From Hydrogenophaga palleronii NBRC 102513 (GTDB lineage Bacteria > Pseudomonadota > Gammaproteobacteria > Burkholderiales > Burkholderiaceae_C), in the NCBI RefSeq assembly GCF_001571225.1, contig NZ_BCTJ01000001.1:248001-312000 (forward strand): 64,000 nucleotides of DNA. Direction: 5' to 3'. Made by a program: the position numbers and the translations under genes. Numbering within the stretch: position 1 is the first letter of the stretch; each line of letters opens with the position of its first letter. The notes below the pieces were generated by a model. That model was not told the DNA's origin. It saw only the letters and a program-made list of their open reading frames with translations, and made no database searches. Of the stretch, positions 1 through 8,771 are shown piece by piece.

Positions 1-108
1 GCGCAGGCGCGGCTGGAGGCGTTTTACCGCCAGCACGGCTTTGTGCCCGATGGCGGGATCTACATCGAAGACGGCATCGACCACATTGAAATGACGCGAG
101 CCGCCTGA
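1..108 (+). CDS. GNAT acetyltransferase, C-terminal fragment (ElaA-like)
   Basis: Only the last 35 residues and the TGA stop are in the window; the gene begins upstream. The fragment reads FYRQHGFVPDG followed by IYIEDGIDHIEMTR. This is the usual end of a GNAT N-acetyltransferase: the aromatic-rich Y..HGF turn before the last strands and a closing H-x-E-M. ElaA proteins end in the same way, so an ElaA-like enzyme is the best guess. The acceptor substrate cannot be inferred. It is followed after 34 bases by a short-chain dehydrogenase on the same strand. Confidence 0.6.
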   Translation, partial: AQARLEAFYRQHGFVPDGGIYIEDGIDHIEMTRAA

Positions 109-142
109 GCCTTTCACACCACAACACACAGGAGACAACAAG

Positions 143-1048
143 ATGATTCAGGACTTCAAGGGCAAGACCGCGGTGCTCACCGGCGCGGGCTCGGGCTTCG
201 GCCTGGAGTGCGCGCGCATCGGTGCGAAGCTGGGCATGAACCTGGTGCTGGTGGATGTGCAGCAGGACGCGCTCGACAAAGCCACGGCCGAGCTGCAGGC
301 CACCGGCGTGCAACTGCTCTCGCGCAAGGTTGACGTGTCGGATCAGGCGCAGATGGAAGCCCTGGCCGCCGACGTGTTCAAGACCTTCGGCGCTCCGCAC
401 TTCGTCTTCAACAACGCGGGCGTGGGCTCGGCCGGCCTGATCTGGGAAAACTCGGTGAAAGACTGGGAGTGGGTGCTGGGCGTCAACGTCTGGGGCGTGA
501 TCCACGGCGTGCGCCTGTTCACCCCGATGATGCTGGACGCTGCCAGCAAAGACCCGAACTGGCGCGGCCACATCGTCAACACCGCCAGCATGGCCGGCCT
601 GCTCACACCGCCCAACATGGGCATCTACAACGTGAGCAAGCACGCCGTGGTGAGCCTGACCGAAACGCTTTACCAGGATCTGAAGCTGGTGAGCGACCAG
701 CTCAGCGCCAGCGTCTTGTGCCCGTACTTCGTGCCCACCGGCATCAGCCAGAGCCACCGCAACAAGCCGGCCGACCTGGCCGACGAGAAGGCCACGCAAA
801 GCCAGCTGATCGGTCAGGCCATGAGCGACAAGGCGGTGAGCTCGGGCAAGGTGACGGCGGCCGAGGTGGCGCAGCTGGTGTTCGACGCCATCAGCGCCGA
901 CCGCTTCTACATCTTCAGCCACCCGCGCGCGCTGGGCAATGTGCGCGCGCGCATGGAAGGCATCGTGAACATCACCAACCCGGCCGACCCGTTCCTCGAA
1001 CGGCCCGAGATCGGCGTCGGCCTGCGCGCGGCCTTGCGCAAGGCATAG
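143..1048 (+). CDS. Short-chain dehydrogenase/reductase (classical SDR)
   Basis: A 301-residue Rossmann-fold NAD(P)-dependent oxidoreductase. The cofactor loop TGAGSGFG lies at residues 13-20, the NNAG motif near residue 92, a serine in NTASMAG near residue 149, and the catalytic Y162-x3-K166 (YNVSK). An AGGAGA ribosome-binding site ends about seven bases before the ATG, which fixes the start. The C-terminal 60 residues are longer than in a minimal 250-residue SDR, as in the group annotated as SDR family NAD(P)-dependent oxidoreductases acting on alcohols or ketones. The exact substrate is unknown. It is probably transcribed with the upstream acetyltransferase. Confidence 0.88.
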   Translation: MIQDFKGKTAVLTGAGSGFGLECARIGAKLGMNLVLVDVQQDALDKATAELQATGVQLLSRKVDVSDQAQMEALAADVFKTFGAPHFVFNNAGVGSAGLIWENSVKDWEWVLGVNVWGVIHGVRLFTPMMLDAASKDPNWRGHIVNTASMAGLLTPPNMGIYNVSKHAVVSLTETLYQDLKLVSDQLSASVLCPYFVPTGISQSHRNKPADLADEKATQSQLIGQAMSDKAVSSGKVTAAEVAQLVFDAISADRFYIFSHPRALGNVRARMEGIVNITNPADPFLERPEIGVGLRAALRKA

Positions 1049-1107
1049 CATGAGCCGGGCACCATGTCATGCGCTGCACGCGGCGCTCTGCGAGGTGGGG
1101 CGCTGAC

Positions 1108-1662
1108 ATGGGCGAGGGCGGCCATGCCCTGTTTGACACCGCGCTCGGTGCCTGCGGCGTGGCCTGGGATGCCGGCGGCGTGCTGGCGGTGCAACTGCCC
1201 GAACCCGACGCAGCCGGCACGCGCCGGCGCCTGCTGAAGGGCCTGCCGCCTTTGCCCGAGAGCAGCACACCACCGCCCGAAGCCCGGGCCGTCATCGAGG
1301 GTGTGCAGGCCCTGCTGGCGGGGCAGTCGCGCAGCGACCTGCGCGAGCTGGCTCTCAACATGGACCGCCTCACACCGTTCCAGCGCGAGGTGTACGCCAT
1401 CGCCCGCGCGATTCCACCCGGCCAGGCCCGCACCTACGGCGAGATCGCACGCGAGCTGGGCGACGTGGGCCTGTCACGCGCGGTCGGGCAGGCGCTTGGC
1501 CACAACCCGTTCGCCCCGGTCGTGCCCTGCCACCGCGTGCTGGCCGCCGGCAACCGGCCCGGTGGTTTCTCGGCCGAGGGCGGCACCGTGACCAAGATGC
1601 GCATGCTGGCGATCGAAGGCGCCTGGCCTCAGGGCACGGCGCCCTTGTTTGACGATCTCTGA
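1108..1662 (+). CDS. ogt: Methylated-DNA--protein-cysteine S-methyltransferase
   Basis: A 184-residue O6-alkylguanine-DNA alkyltransferase that repairs O6-methylguanine by irreversible transfer of the alkyl group to its own cysteine. The active-site PCHR (C141) is preceded by NPFAPVV and followed by VLAA, and the helix-turn-helix DNA-binding part FQREVYAIARAIPPGQARTY is intact. The start chosen is the ATG that leaves a family-length protein; an in-frame upstream codon at 1069 would add 13 unlikely residues. Its 3' end overlaps the convergent acyltransferase gene by 34 bases. Confidence 0.9.
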   Translation: MGEGGHALFDTALGACGVAWDAGGVLAVQLPEPDAAGTRRRLLKGLPPLPESSTPPPEARAVIEGVQALLAGQSRSDLRELALNMDRLTPFQREVYAIARAIPPGQARTYGEIARELGDVGLSRAVGQALGHNPFAPVVPCHRVLAAGNRPGGFSAEGGTVTKMRMLAIEGAWPQGTAPLFDDL

Positions 1663-2777
1663 ACGGCGTCGACCGCCGGCCGGGTCCGCTTGAGCTGCGG
1701 TGCGAGAGAAAACGGCCGCTCCACCAGCAGGAACAAGGCCGCGGAGGGCAACAAGGTCACCACAAACATGGGGGCCAGCATGGCCCAGAAGAACCAGCTG
1801 CCGAACTGCACCCCGGGCAGCACGCGCGAGAGCAGCAGGAACGCGGCGCTGATCGTCAGGCCGTGGATGAGGTAGTACGAGTAGCTCATGTTGCCGAGCC
1901 AGCGCAACGGCGTCCAGCAGAACGCGCGCGCCAGCAGCGAGTTTGGCCGGCTGAAGCAGGCCAGGCAGAACACCAGCAGGGCAGCGCTCTGGATCACGTA
2001 GCTCAGCACCACCGTGAAGGCATCCCAGGGGATGGAGGTAGCCGTGGCCGAGATGCCGATCATCAGGGCCATCGCCCCCACCAGGCTCGACGGTGCCCAG
2101 GCGCGCTGCGAAGACAACACCTCGTGCAGCAGGACTCCGGCGAAAAACCCCAGCATGCGCAGCGGACCGGCGTACGCCATGCAATAGGCACACAACAGCA
2201 GCGCCAAACCGATGAAGAAGATGCAGCGCAGCTCCCGGCTGCGGCGGCGCAGGGCGAACAGCGTGATCACCAGCGGGATCATCAGGTAGAAGAACATCTC
2301 GTAGCTCAGTGACCACGCCACCGTGATCATGGGCGGTATCGGAAACAGGCCCGGCAACAGCAGGAAGTTCTGCAGCAGATACACAGACCCGCCCAACCAG
2401 GACAGGGGAATCTTGTTTTCCGACGGAAACGCGAACGACAGCGCGATGTACAGCAGAAACACCGGGATGAAGGTCGGGTAGATGCGCTGTATGCGCCGCG
2501 CCATGAAACGCGCAAAGGGCTGCGGCCGGCCGATCAGCGAGCCGTAGATCAGGTAGCCGCTCAGCACGAAGAACAGGTCCACACCGGTGCCACCGATGGT
2601 GTGCAGGGTGTCGAGCCCCGACATGAAACCTTCACCCGCCGAGAGGAACGGCCTGGAGATGCTCACGTAGTGCACCAGGAACACCAGAAAGACCGCGAAA
2701 CCCCGCATGCCCTCCATGGATTGCTGGTTGTGGATCTGTCCGCGGGACAGTTCGAACTGTTCTCTCAACCAAAGCAT
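1629..2777 (-). CDS. Membrane O-acyltransferase (acyltransferase-3/OafA family)
   Basis: A 382-residue polytopic membrane protein of the acyltransferase-3 family, which moves acetyl or other acyl groups onto cell-surface sugars. The family signature is visible near the N-terminus: MRGFAVFLVFLVHY with the conserved histidine, then the R/K-x10-H region and about ten hydrophobic segments ending in VERPFSL. The start used gives MLWLREQFELSRG; the open frame extends further upstream (to 3047) but that part is low-complexity and untypical. No clear Shine-Dalgarno is seen. It is convergent with ogt and divergent from the PQQ dehydrogenase. The sugar acceptor is unknown. Confidence 0.82.
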   Translation of the reverse strand: MLWLREQFELSRGQIHNQQSMEGMRGFAVFLVFLVHYVSISRPFLSAGEGFMSGLDTLHTIGGTGVDLFFVLSGYLIYGSLIGRPQPFARFMARRIQRIYPTFIPVFLLYIALSFAFPSENKIPLSWLGGSVYLLQNFLLLPGLFPIPPMITVAWSLSYEMFFYLMIPLVITLFALRRRSRELRCIFFIGLALLLCAYCMAYAGPLRMLGFFAGVLLHEVLSSQRAWAPSSLVGAMALMIGISATATSIPWDAFTVVLSYVIQSAALLVFCLACFSRPNSLLARAFCWTPLRWLGNMSYSYYLIHGLTISAAFLLLSRVLPGVQFGSWFFWAMLAPMFVVTLLPSAALFLLVERPFSLAPQLKRTRPAVDAVQRSSNKGAVP

Positions 2778-3135
2778 GGCGCTTGTTTCCAGGAGGGCAT
2801 GAAGTGGAAGGCCTGTGGTCGGCCCATGGAGGCAAGCCGCAGCCGGTGGGGCTCGCCGGGCGCCACGAGTATAGGGCTGTGGTGTGCCGGGCCGGGCCTC
2901 CATGTGCCCGCGCGGCGAGCCCTGTTCCAGGAAAGTGCCACGCACGTTTCGCCGCGCTGAAATCGGCGTCAGAGTCGTCACCAGGGCGACATCCACCCCC
3001 TCCCCACCAGGGTTTTGGCCTGCCGAAGCGCATGAAACCGGGGTCAATCGAAATAATTATTTGTACGCTTGTGCAAAAATACCGCGCGAAGCACCGCTCC
3101 GCGCGTGTATCCGGACATTGAAAGGCATTCCCTCC
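2778..3135. other. Divergent intergenic region
   Basis: These 358 bases separate the acyltransferase (minus) from the PQQ dehydrogenase (plus). The right third is strikingly AT-rich for this genome (around 3045-3080, with AATAATTATTTG) and is the probable promoter area for the dehydrogenase, but I cannot assign -35 and -10 boxes with confidence. No small gene is evident. Confidence 0.4.
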
Positions 3136-5514
3136 ATGACGAACAGAGATTCGCTCACTCCAACCACCAAGGCACCAGGGCGATGGCCGCTGGTGTTGTT
3201 TGGTGTCATCCTGGCCCTCATCGGCCTCGCGCTGGCCATTGGCGGCGTGCGCCTGGCGACGCTGGGTGGCTCCTGGTATTACCTCATCACCGGCGTGGCG
3301 CTGGTGCTCAGCGGCGCGCTGTTCGCGCGCAGCCGCATCGCCGGCTTCTGGCTGTTTGCGGCCGTGTTCGTCGGCACCGTGGTGTGGTCGCTGACCGAAG
3401 TGGGCCTGGAGTTCTGGCCGCTGGTGCCGCGCCTGGCGCCGGTGCTGGTGCTGGCGCTGCTGGCTTTCCTGGTGTTGCCGCGCATCACGCGCCGCAGCGG
3501 TCCGGCCTGGGTGGGTGCGGGTGCCACGGCCGTCGTGCTGGCGGCCGGTGGCATCTCGATGTTCACGCCGCACGGCGTGATCGAAGGCTCTGCCTCGGTG
3601 GGTGTGGCTGGTGCCGCGCCGGTCGAAACGGGTCCGACGAGCTGGCAGCACTATGGCCGCACGCCGAACGGCACGCGTTACGCGCCGTTCAACGAAATCA
3701 ACACGGACAACGTCAAGCAGCTCGACGTGGCCTGGACCTTCCGCACCGGCGAAATCGCCGGCCCGGGTTCGGAAAACCAGAACACGCCCACGCAGATCGG
3801 TGACACGGTCTACGTCTGCACGCCGCGCAACAAGGTGTTCGCACTGGATGCCGACAGCGGCGAACAGAAGTGGACCTTCGACCCCGAGGCCAACGCCAAG
3901 ATCTGGAACCGCTGCCGCGGTGTGGCGTACTACGAGCCGGCTTCGGTGAACGCCCGTGTCGGCGACATCCCGGCCCCGGCACCGTCCGCCGCCTGCGCCC
4001 AGCGCATCGTGATGACCACGGTCGACGCGCGCCTGATCCAGCTCGACGCCAAGACCGGCGAACCCTGTGCCGGCTTCGGCACCGGTGGCACGGTGGACCT
4101 GAAGCAGGGCATGGGCGAAGTCAAGCCGATGTACTACTTCCAGACCTCCATGCCAACCGTGGTGCGCAACCTCGTGGTGGTGGGTGGCTGGGTGTTTGAC
4201 GGCCGCGACATCGACGAGCCTTCGGGCGTGGTGCGTGCGTTCAGCGCCGACACCGGTGAACTGGTCTGGGCCTGGGACCTGGGCAACCCGAACATCACCA
4301 AGCTGCCGCCTCCCGGCGAGAGCTACACCCGCAGCACGCCCAACGTCTGGTCCACCCCGGCGTTCGACGACAAGCTCGGCCTGATCTACCTGCCCACCGG
4401 CAACAACCCGCCCGACTTCTGGGGTGCACAGCGCTCCGAAGCGTCGGAAGCCTATTCGGCAGCCATCGTGGCCGTGGACGTGACCACCGGCAAGGAACGC
4501 TGGAAGTTCCAGACCGTGCACCACGACATCTGGGACTATGACGTGCCAGCGCAGCCGGCGCTCTACGACGTGCCGGACGGCAAGGGCGGCACCGTGCCGG
4601 CCCTGATCCAGATCACCAAGCGTGGCCAGACCTTCATGCTCGACCGCCGCGACGGCACGCCGATCGCCGAAGTCAAGGAACTGCCGGTGCCGCAAGGCGC
4701 CCAAGAAGGCGACTGGGTCAGCAAGACGCAGCCGTACTCGGTGGGCATGCCCGCCATCGGCAACGAGCCGCTGTCCGAAGCCCGCATGTGGGGCGCCACC
4801 TGGTTCGACCAGCTGGCTTGCCGCATCGCGTTCAAGCAACTGCGTTACGAAGGCGAGTTCACCCCGCCCACCACCACGCCCAGCCTGATCTACCCCGGCT
4901 ACTACGGCGGCATGAACTGGGGCAGCGCCTCGATCGACGAGCACAACGGCATCCTGATCGTCAACGACATCCGCATGCCGCAACTGGTGCGCCTGGTGCC
5001 GCGTGCCGATGTGGACGAAAAGAAGATCACGCTCGGCCACGGTGTCGGCATGCACCCGCAAGCCGGTACGCCGTATGCGATCACGCAACAGGCCTTCAAC
5101 TCGCCGCTGGGCATTCCTTGCCACGCGCCCGCCTGGGGCATGGTCACCGGCATCGACCTGAAGACCCGCCAGGTGATCTGGCAGCGTCCTGCCGGCACGG
5201 TGCAAGACACCGTGGTGCAGGGCGTCAAGGCCCGCCTGCCAGTGCCGATCGGCATGCCCACGCTGGGCGGCCCGATCACCACCGCCGGTGGCCTGACCTT
5301 CCACGCCGGCACGCAAGACTACTTCCTGCGCGCCTATGACACGCTGACCGGCAAGGAACTCTGGAAGGGCCGCCTGCCCGTGGGTGGCCAGGCCACGCCA
5401 ATGAGCTATGTGTCGCCCACGAGCGGCCAGCAGTACGTGGTGATCTCCGCCGGTGGCGCGCGCCAGTCGCCCGACCGCGGCGACTACGTGGTGGCTTACC
5501 GCCTGAAGAAGTAA
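3136..5514 (+). CDS. Membrane-bound PQQ-dependent dehydrogenase (glucose/quinate/shikimate family)
   Basis: A 792-residue quinoprotein, the usual length for glucose or quinate dehydrogenases (about 790-800). The first 160 residues contain about five transmembrane helices. The rest is a periplasmic eight-bladed propeller with repeated tryptophan-docking motifs (for example SGEQKWTFD, TGELVWAWD, TGKERWKF, TGKELWKGRL). These enzymes oxidise a sugar or polyol in the periplasm and feed electrons to ubiquinone. The sequence does not decide between glucose and quinate/shikimate. No pqq biosynthesis genes lie in this window, so the cofactor must come from elsewhere. The ATG used starts MTNRDSLTPTTKA; the frame remains open upstream but without membrane protein character. 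Confidence 0.88.
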   Translation: MTNRDSLTPTTKAPGRWPLVLFGVILALIGLALAIGGVRLATLGGSWYYLITGVALVLSGALFARSRIAGFWLFAAVFVGTVVWSLTEVGLEFWPLVPRLAPVLVLALLAFLVLPRITRRSGPAWVGAGATAVVLAAGGISMFTPHGVIEGSASVGVAGAAPVETGPTSWQHYGRTPNGTRYAPFNEINTDNVKQLDVAWTFRTGEIAGPGSENQNTPTQIGDTVYVCTPRNKVFALDADSGEQKWTFDPEANAKIWNRCRGVAYYEPASVNARVGDIPAPAPSAACAQRIVMTTVDARLIQLDAKTGEPCAGFGTGGTVDLKQGMGEVKPMYYFQTSMPTVVRNLVVVGGWVFDGRDIDEPSGVVRAFSADTGELVWAWDLGNPNITKLPPPGESYTRSTPNVWSTPAFDDKLGLIYLPTGNNPPDFWGAQRSEASEAYSAAIVAVDVTTGKERWKFQTVHHDIWDYDVPAQPALYDVPDGKGGTVPALIQITKRGQTFMLDRRDGTPIAEVKELPVPQGAQEGDWVSKTQPYSVGMPAIGNEPLSEARMWGATWFDQLACRIAFKQLRYEGEFTPPTTTPSLIYPGYYGGMNWGSASIDEHNGILIVNDIRMPQLVRLVPRADVDEKKITLGHGVGMHPQAGTPYAITQQAFNSPLGIPCHAPAWGMVTGIDLKTRQVIWQRPAGTVQDTVVQGVKARLPVPIGMPTLGGPITTAGGLTFHAGTQDYFLRAYDTLTGKELWKGRLPVGGQATPMSYVSPTSGQQYVVISAGGARQSPDRGDYVVAYRLKK

Positions 5515-5526
5515 TCTGACCCGACC

Positions 5527-5572
5527 AAAAAACCGCGGGCGCTGGCGTTTCCAGCGGCCCGCGGTTTTTTTT
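5527..5572. terminator. Rho-independent terminator, bidirectional
   Basis: A strong hairpin (CCGCGGGC-GCTGG arm, CGTTT loop, CCAGC-GGCCCGCGG arm with one bulge) is flanked by six A on the left and eight T on the right. It ends the PQQ dehydrogenase transcript and can also stop the convergent antiporter gene. Confidence 0.85.
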
Positions 5573-5600
5573 CGCCTGGCGCAGGGCCAGGCCCCGGCGC

Positions 5601-7397
5601 TCAGGCCGGTTGTTGCCCGGGCTCGGCGTCGGGCTCGGCCTTTTTCACGGCGTTGCCCAGCACCAGGTCGCGCCCGGCGAACAGGCCACCCGCGGCCTCC
5701 AGCGCCATGCGCTCGGCATCGCGCCGGCGCAGTTGCTCCATGACCTCGTCGGCTTCGTCTTCCACCGCGCCCAGGCTCAGCAGCGCCTGGCGGCCCATGG
5801 CCATGGCAGATTCAAAAGTCTCGCGCACCAGGTAGGCCACCTCGGCCTTGCGCAGCGCCAGCACGTGTTCGCGGTCAAACGCGCGCACCAGCAGCTCGGC
5901 GTGCGGGAATTCGTGGCGCGCCAGTTCCGCGATGCGCGTGGCGGCTTCCGGGTTGTCGATGCAGACCAGGATGGCCTGCGCCTTGTGGGCGCCGGCGGCG
6001 TGCAGCACGTCGGCGCGGCAGCCGTCGCCGTAATAGACCTTGAAGCCGTAACGCTCGGCGTCGCGGATCATCTGCACGTTGTTGTCGATGATGGTGATGC
6101 TCGCGCCGCGCGCAATCACGCCCTGGCTGGCGATCTGGCCGAACCGGCCGAAGCCGATCACCAGCACGCTGGCGCTCTGGCCGCCGGCGGTGTCGATGCC
6201 GTCCATGGACTCGCCCGCGACATGCCGGGCCGCCATGCGCTGGTGCACCACCACGACCAGCGGCGTCAGCGCCATGGACAGCACCACGATGGCCGTCATG
6301 TTGGCGTTGACCACCGGGTCGATCACGCGCGCGCCCAGCGCCGCGGCGAACAGCACGAAGGCGAACTCACCGCCTTGCGCCATCAGCACCGCGCGGTCAA
6401 CGGCGTCGGCGTGTGAACTCTTGGCCAGGCGCGCGACGATGTAGATGCACAGCGCCTTGACGATCATCATTGCCACCACGCCGGCCAGGATGATCGGCCA
6501 GTTGCGCGCCACGGCGGCCAGGTCGAGCGACATGCCCACGCTGAGGAAGAACAGGCCCAGCAGCAGGCCGCGGAAGGGCTCGATGTCGGCCTCCAGCTGG
6601 TGGCGGAAGGTGGATTCGGACAGCAGCACACCGGCCAGGAAAGCGCCCATGGCCATGGACAGGCCGCCCACTTCCATCAGCAGCGCCGCGCCCAGCACCA
6701 CCAGCAGGGCGGCAGCGGTCATCACCTCGCGCGCCTTGGCATTGGCAAGAATGCGGAACAGCGGGTTGAGCAGCCACACACCCGCGGCCACCAGCGCCAC
6801 CAGTGCGCCCAGGGCCATGCCGATGTTGGCCCAGCGCGAGGTGGTGGCGGCCACCGCGCCGCCCGCGTCGGTGGGCGCCATGAAGGCCACCACCGCCAGC
6901 AACGGCACGATCAGCAAGTCTTCAAACAGCAGGATGGCCACGATCTTCTGCCCACGCGGCTGCGCCATGTCGCCACGCTCACCGAGCAGCTGCATCACCA
7001 CGGCGGTGGAGGTGAGCACAAAACCCATGGCGCACACGAAGGACACGCCGAGCGGAAAGCCGAACGCCAGCCCGACCCCGGTGAGCAGCAGGCCGCACAC
7101 CACCACCTGCATGCTGCCCAGCCCGAAGATGGCGCGCCGCAGGCCCCAGAGGTATGAGGGCTGCATCTCCAGCCCGATCACAAAGAGGTACATCACCACC
7201 CCCAGCTCGGCGGTGTGCAGGATGGTGGCCGGGTCGTTGATCAGGCCCATGCCGAACGGGCCGATGGCCAGCCCGCCGGCCAGATAACCCAGCACCGAGC
7301 CCAGGCCCAGGCGTTTGAACAAGGGCACCGCCACCACGGCGGCGCCCAGCAGGGTCACGACTTTGAGCAGGTCGCCTGCGCTACTTTCTACGGCCAT
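5601..7397 (-). CDS. Monovalent cation:proton antiporter-2 (KefB/KefC-type) with RCK domain
   Basis: A 598-residue inner-membrane CPA2 antiporter. The first roughly 380 residues carry about 12 hydrophobic segments, starting LGLGSVLGYLAGGLAIGP. A cytosolic RCK/TrkA-N domain follows with the nucleotide-binding VLVIGFGRFGQ loop near residue 412. KefB/C proteins exchange K+ for H+ and are gated by glutathione adducts; the architecture and length fit, but ancillary KefF/G subunits are not encoded nearby. The start is the ATG preceded by GGAGAA on the minus strand, giving MAVESSAGDLLK. Confidence 0.85.
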   Translation of the reverse strand: MAVESSAGDLLKVVTLLGAAVVAVPLFKRLGLGSVLGYLAGGLAIGPFGMGLINDPATILHTAELGVVMYLFVIGLEMQPSYLWGLRRAIFGLGSMQVVVCGLLLTGVGLAFGFPLGVSFVCAMGFVLTSTAVVMQLLGERGDMAQPRGQKIVAILLFEDLLIVPLLAVVAFMAPTDAGGAVAATTSRWANIGMALGALVALVAAGVWLLNPLFRILANAKAREVMTAAALLVVLGAALLMEVGGLSMAMGAFLAGVLLSESTFRHQLEADIEPFRGLLLGLFFLSVGMSLDLAAVARNWPIILAGVVAMMIVKALCIYIVARLAKSSHADAVDRAVLMAQGGEFAFVLFAAALGARVIDPVVNANMTAIVVLSMALTPLVVVVHQRMAARHVAGESMDGIDTAGGQSASVLVIGFGRFGQIASQGVIARGASITIIDNNVQMIRDAERYGFKVYYGDGCRADVLHAAGAHKAQAILVCIDNPEAATRIAELARHEFPHAELLVRAFDREHVLALRKAEVAYLVRETFESAMAMGRQALLSLGAVEDEADEVMEQLRRRDAERMALEAAGGLFAGRDLVLGNAVKKAEPDAEPGQQPA

Positions 7398-7542
7398 GAG
7401 AAGGTTCTCCGAGGGGTGGGGGAGGGGGTATAGCGGGATGGGAGAGTACAACGAAATTGTGACTTTCAGCGCAAGGCCACATACCAGATCGGCCCGGTTT
7501 TTTCGCCGGCAAGGCCATCGCCCGAGGTAGCGACAATATGGG

Positions 7543-8757
7543 ATGTTCTTTACCCGTTACCTCAAGATGGCCCTGATCCTGGGCCTGCTCACCGCCATTG
7601 GCCCCTTCGCCATCGACATGTACCTGCCGGCCCTGCCCAACATCGGGGCCAGCCTGGGCGCCGATGTCGGAGCCGTGCAGTTCAGCCTCACCGCGTTCTT
7701 CCTCGCGCTCGGTTTCGGCCAGCTGCTGTACGGCCCGATTTCCGACATGGTGGGCCGCAAACCGCCGCTGTACTTCGGCCTGATCCTGTTCACCCTGGCC
7801 AGCGTCGGCTGCGCGCTCGCCTCCGACATCCAGACCCTGGTGGCGCTGCGCTTCCTGCAAGGCCTGGGCGCGGCCGCCGGCATGGCGATTCCGCGCGCCG
7901 TGGTGCGCGACCTGCACACCGGCACCGACGCCGCGCGCCTCATGTCGCTGCTGATGCTGGTGTTCAGCGTCTCGCCCATCCTCGCCCCGCTGGCGGGCAG
8001 CGGCGTGATCGCCATGGCCGGCTGGCGCGGCGTGTTCTGGGCCGTGGCGCTGGCCTCGGTGGCCGGCCTGGTGCTGATCTACACCACGCTGCAGGAAACC
8101 CGCAGCGCCGCCGACCGCGTGGAAAGCAGCCTGGGCAGCGCCTTGCGCGCCTACGGCCTGCTGCTGCGCGACTGGCATTACCTCGGCCTGGTCGGCATCG
8201 GCGGCACCGCCATGGCCGGCTTCTTCGTTTACCTGGCCGGCTCGCCCTTCGTGCTCATCAACCACTACGGCCTCACGCCCGTGCAGTACAGCCTGGCGTT
8301 CTCGTTCAACGCCATCGCCTTCATCGGCGCCTCGCAGTTCACCGCCATGCTTGGCCGGCGCTTCGGCCTGGTGCGGCTGGTGAAAGCCGCGGCCACCGCC
8401 TCGGGCATCACCATGACCGCGCTGCTGGCCTACTACCTGGCGGGCGGCGACGAGCTGTGGGTGCTGATCACCCTGTACTTCATCGCCAGCGCCTTCATGG
8501 GCCTGGTGATTCCCACCTCGTCCGTGCTGGCGCTGGAGAAACACGGCGCCATTGCCGGCACCGCCTCGGCCCTGCTGGGCACGCTGCAGATGCTGGCCGG
8601 CGCCGCCGCCATGGCCATCGTCAGCCTGTTCGCCAACGGCGAGCCGCTGCCCATGGTGATCGGCATGGCCACGGGCGCGCTGATCGGCGTGTCCCTCACG
8701 TGGATCACCCTGTCGGGCGATGCCAGCCGGCACCTGGTGGCCGAGACGCACGGTTGA
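7543..8757 (+). CDS. Bcr/CflA family multidrug efflux MFS transporter
   Basis: A 404-residue major-facilitator protein with 12 predicted membrane segments. The N-terminus (LGLLTAIGPFAIDMYLPALP), the GQLLYGPISDMVGRKPPLY motif-A loop, and RFLQGLGAAAGMAIPRAVVRD are characteristic of the Bcr/CflA drug:H+ antiporters (DHA1). It exports drugs or dipeptides from the cytoplasm. It is followed after 14 bases by a second exporter of a different MFS class, so the two are probably one transcription unit. Confidence 0.88.
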   Translation: MFFTRYLKMALILGLLTAIGPFAIDMYLPALPNIGASLGADVGAVQFSLTAFFLALGFGQLLYGPISDMVGRKPPLYFGLILFTLASVGCALASDIQTLVALRFLQGLGAAAGMAIPRAVVRDLHTGTDAARLMSLLMLVFSVSPILAPLAGSGVIAMAGWRGVFWAVALASVAGLVLIYTTLQETRSAADRVESSLGSALRAYGLLLRDWHYLGLVGIGGTAMAGFFVYLAGSPFVLINHYGLTPVQYSLAFSFNAIAFIGASQFTAMLGRRFGLVRLVKAAATASGITMTALLAYYLAGGDELWVLITLYFIASAFMGLVIPTSSVLALEKHGAIAGTASALLGTLQMLAGAAAMAIVSLFANGEPLPMVIGMATGALIGVSLTWITLSGDASRHLVAETHG

Positions 8758-8771
8758 CGGTGCCCGCGCCC

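Noticed and set aside
2632..5316. Very long minus-strand open frame (894 codons) opposite the PQQ dehydrogenase
   Set aside because: It is a high-GC antisense shadow: His/Arg/Gly-rich composition with no domains, fully overlapped by a well-supported gene.
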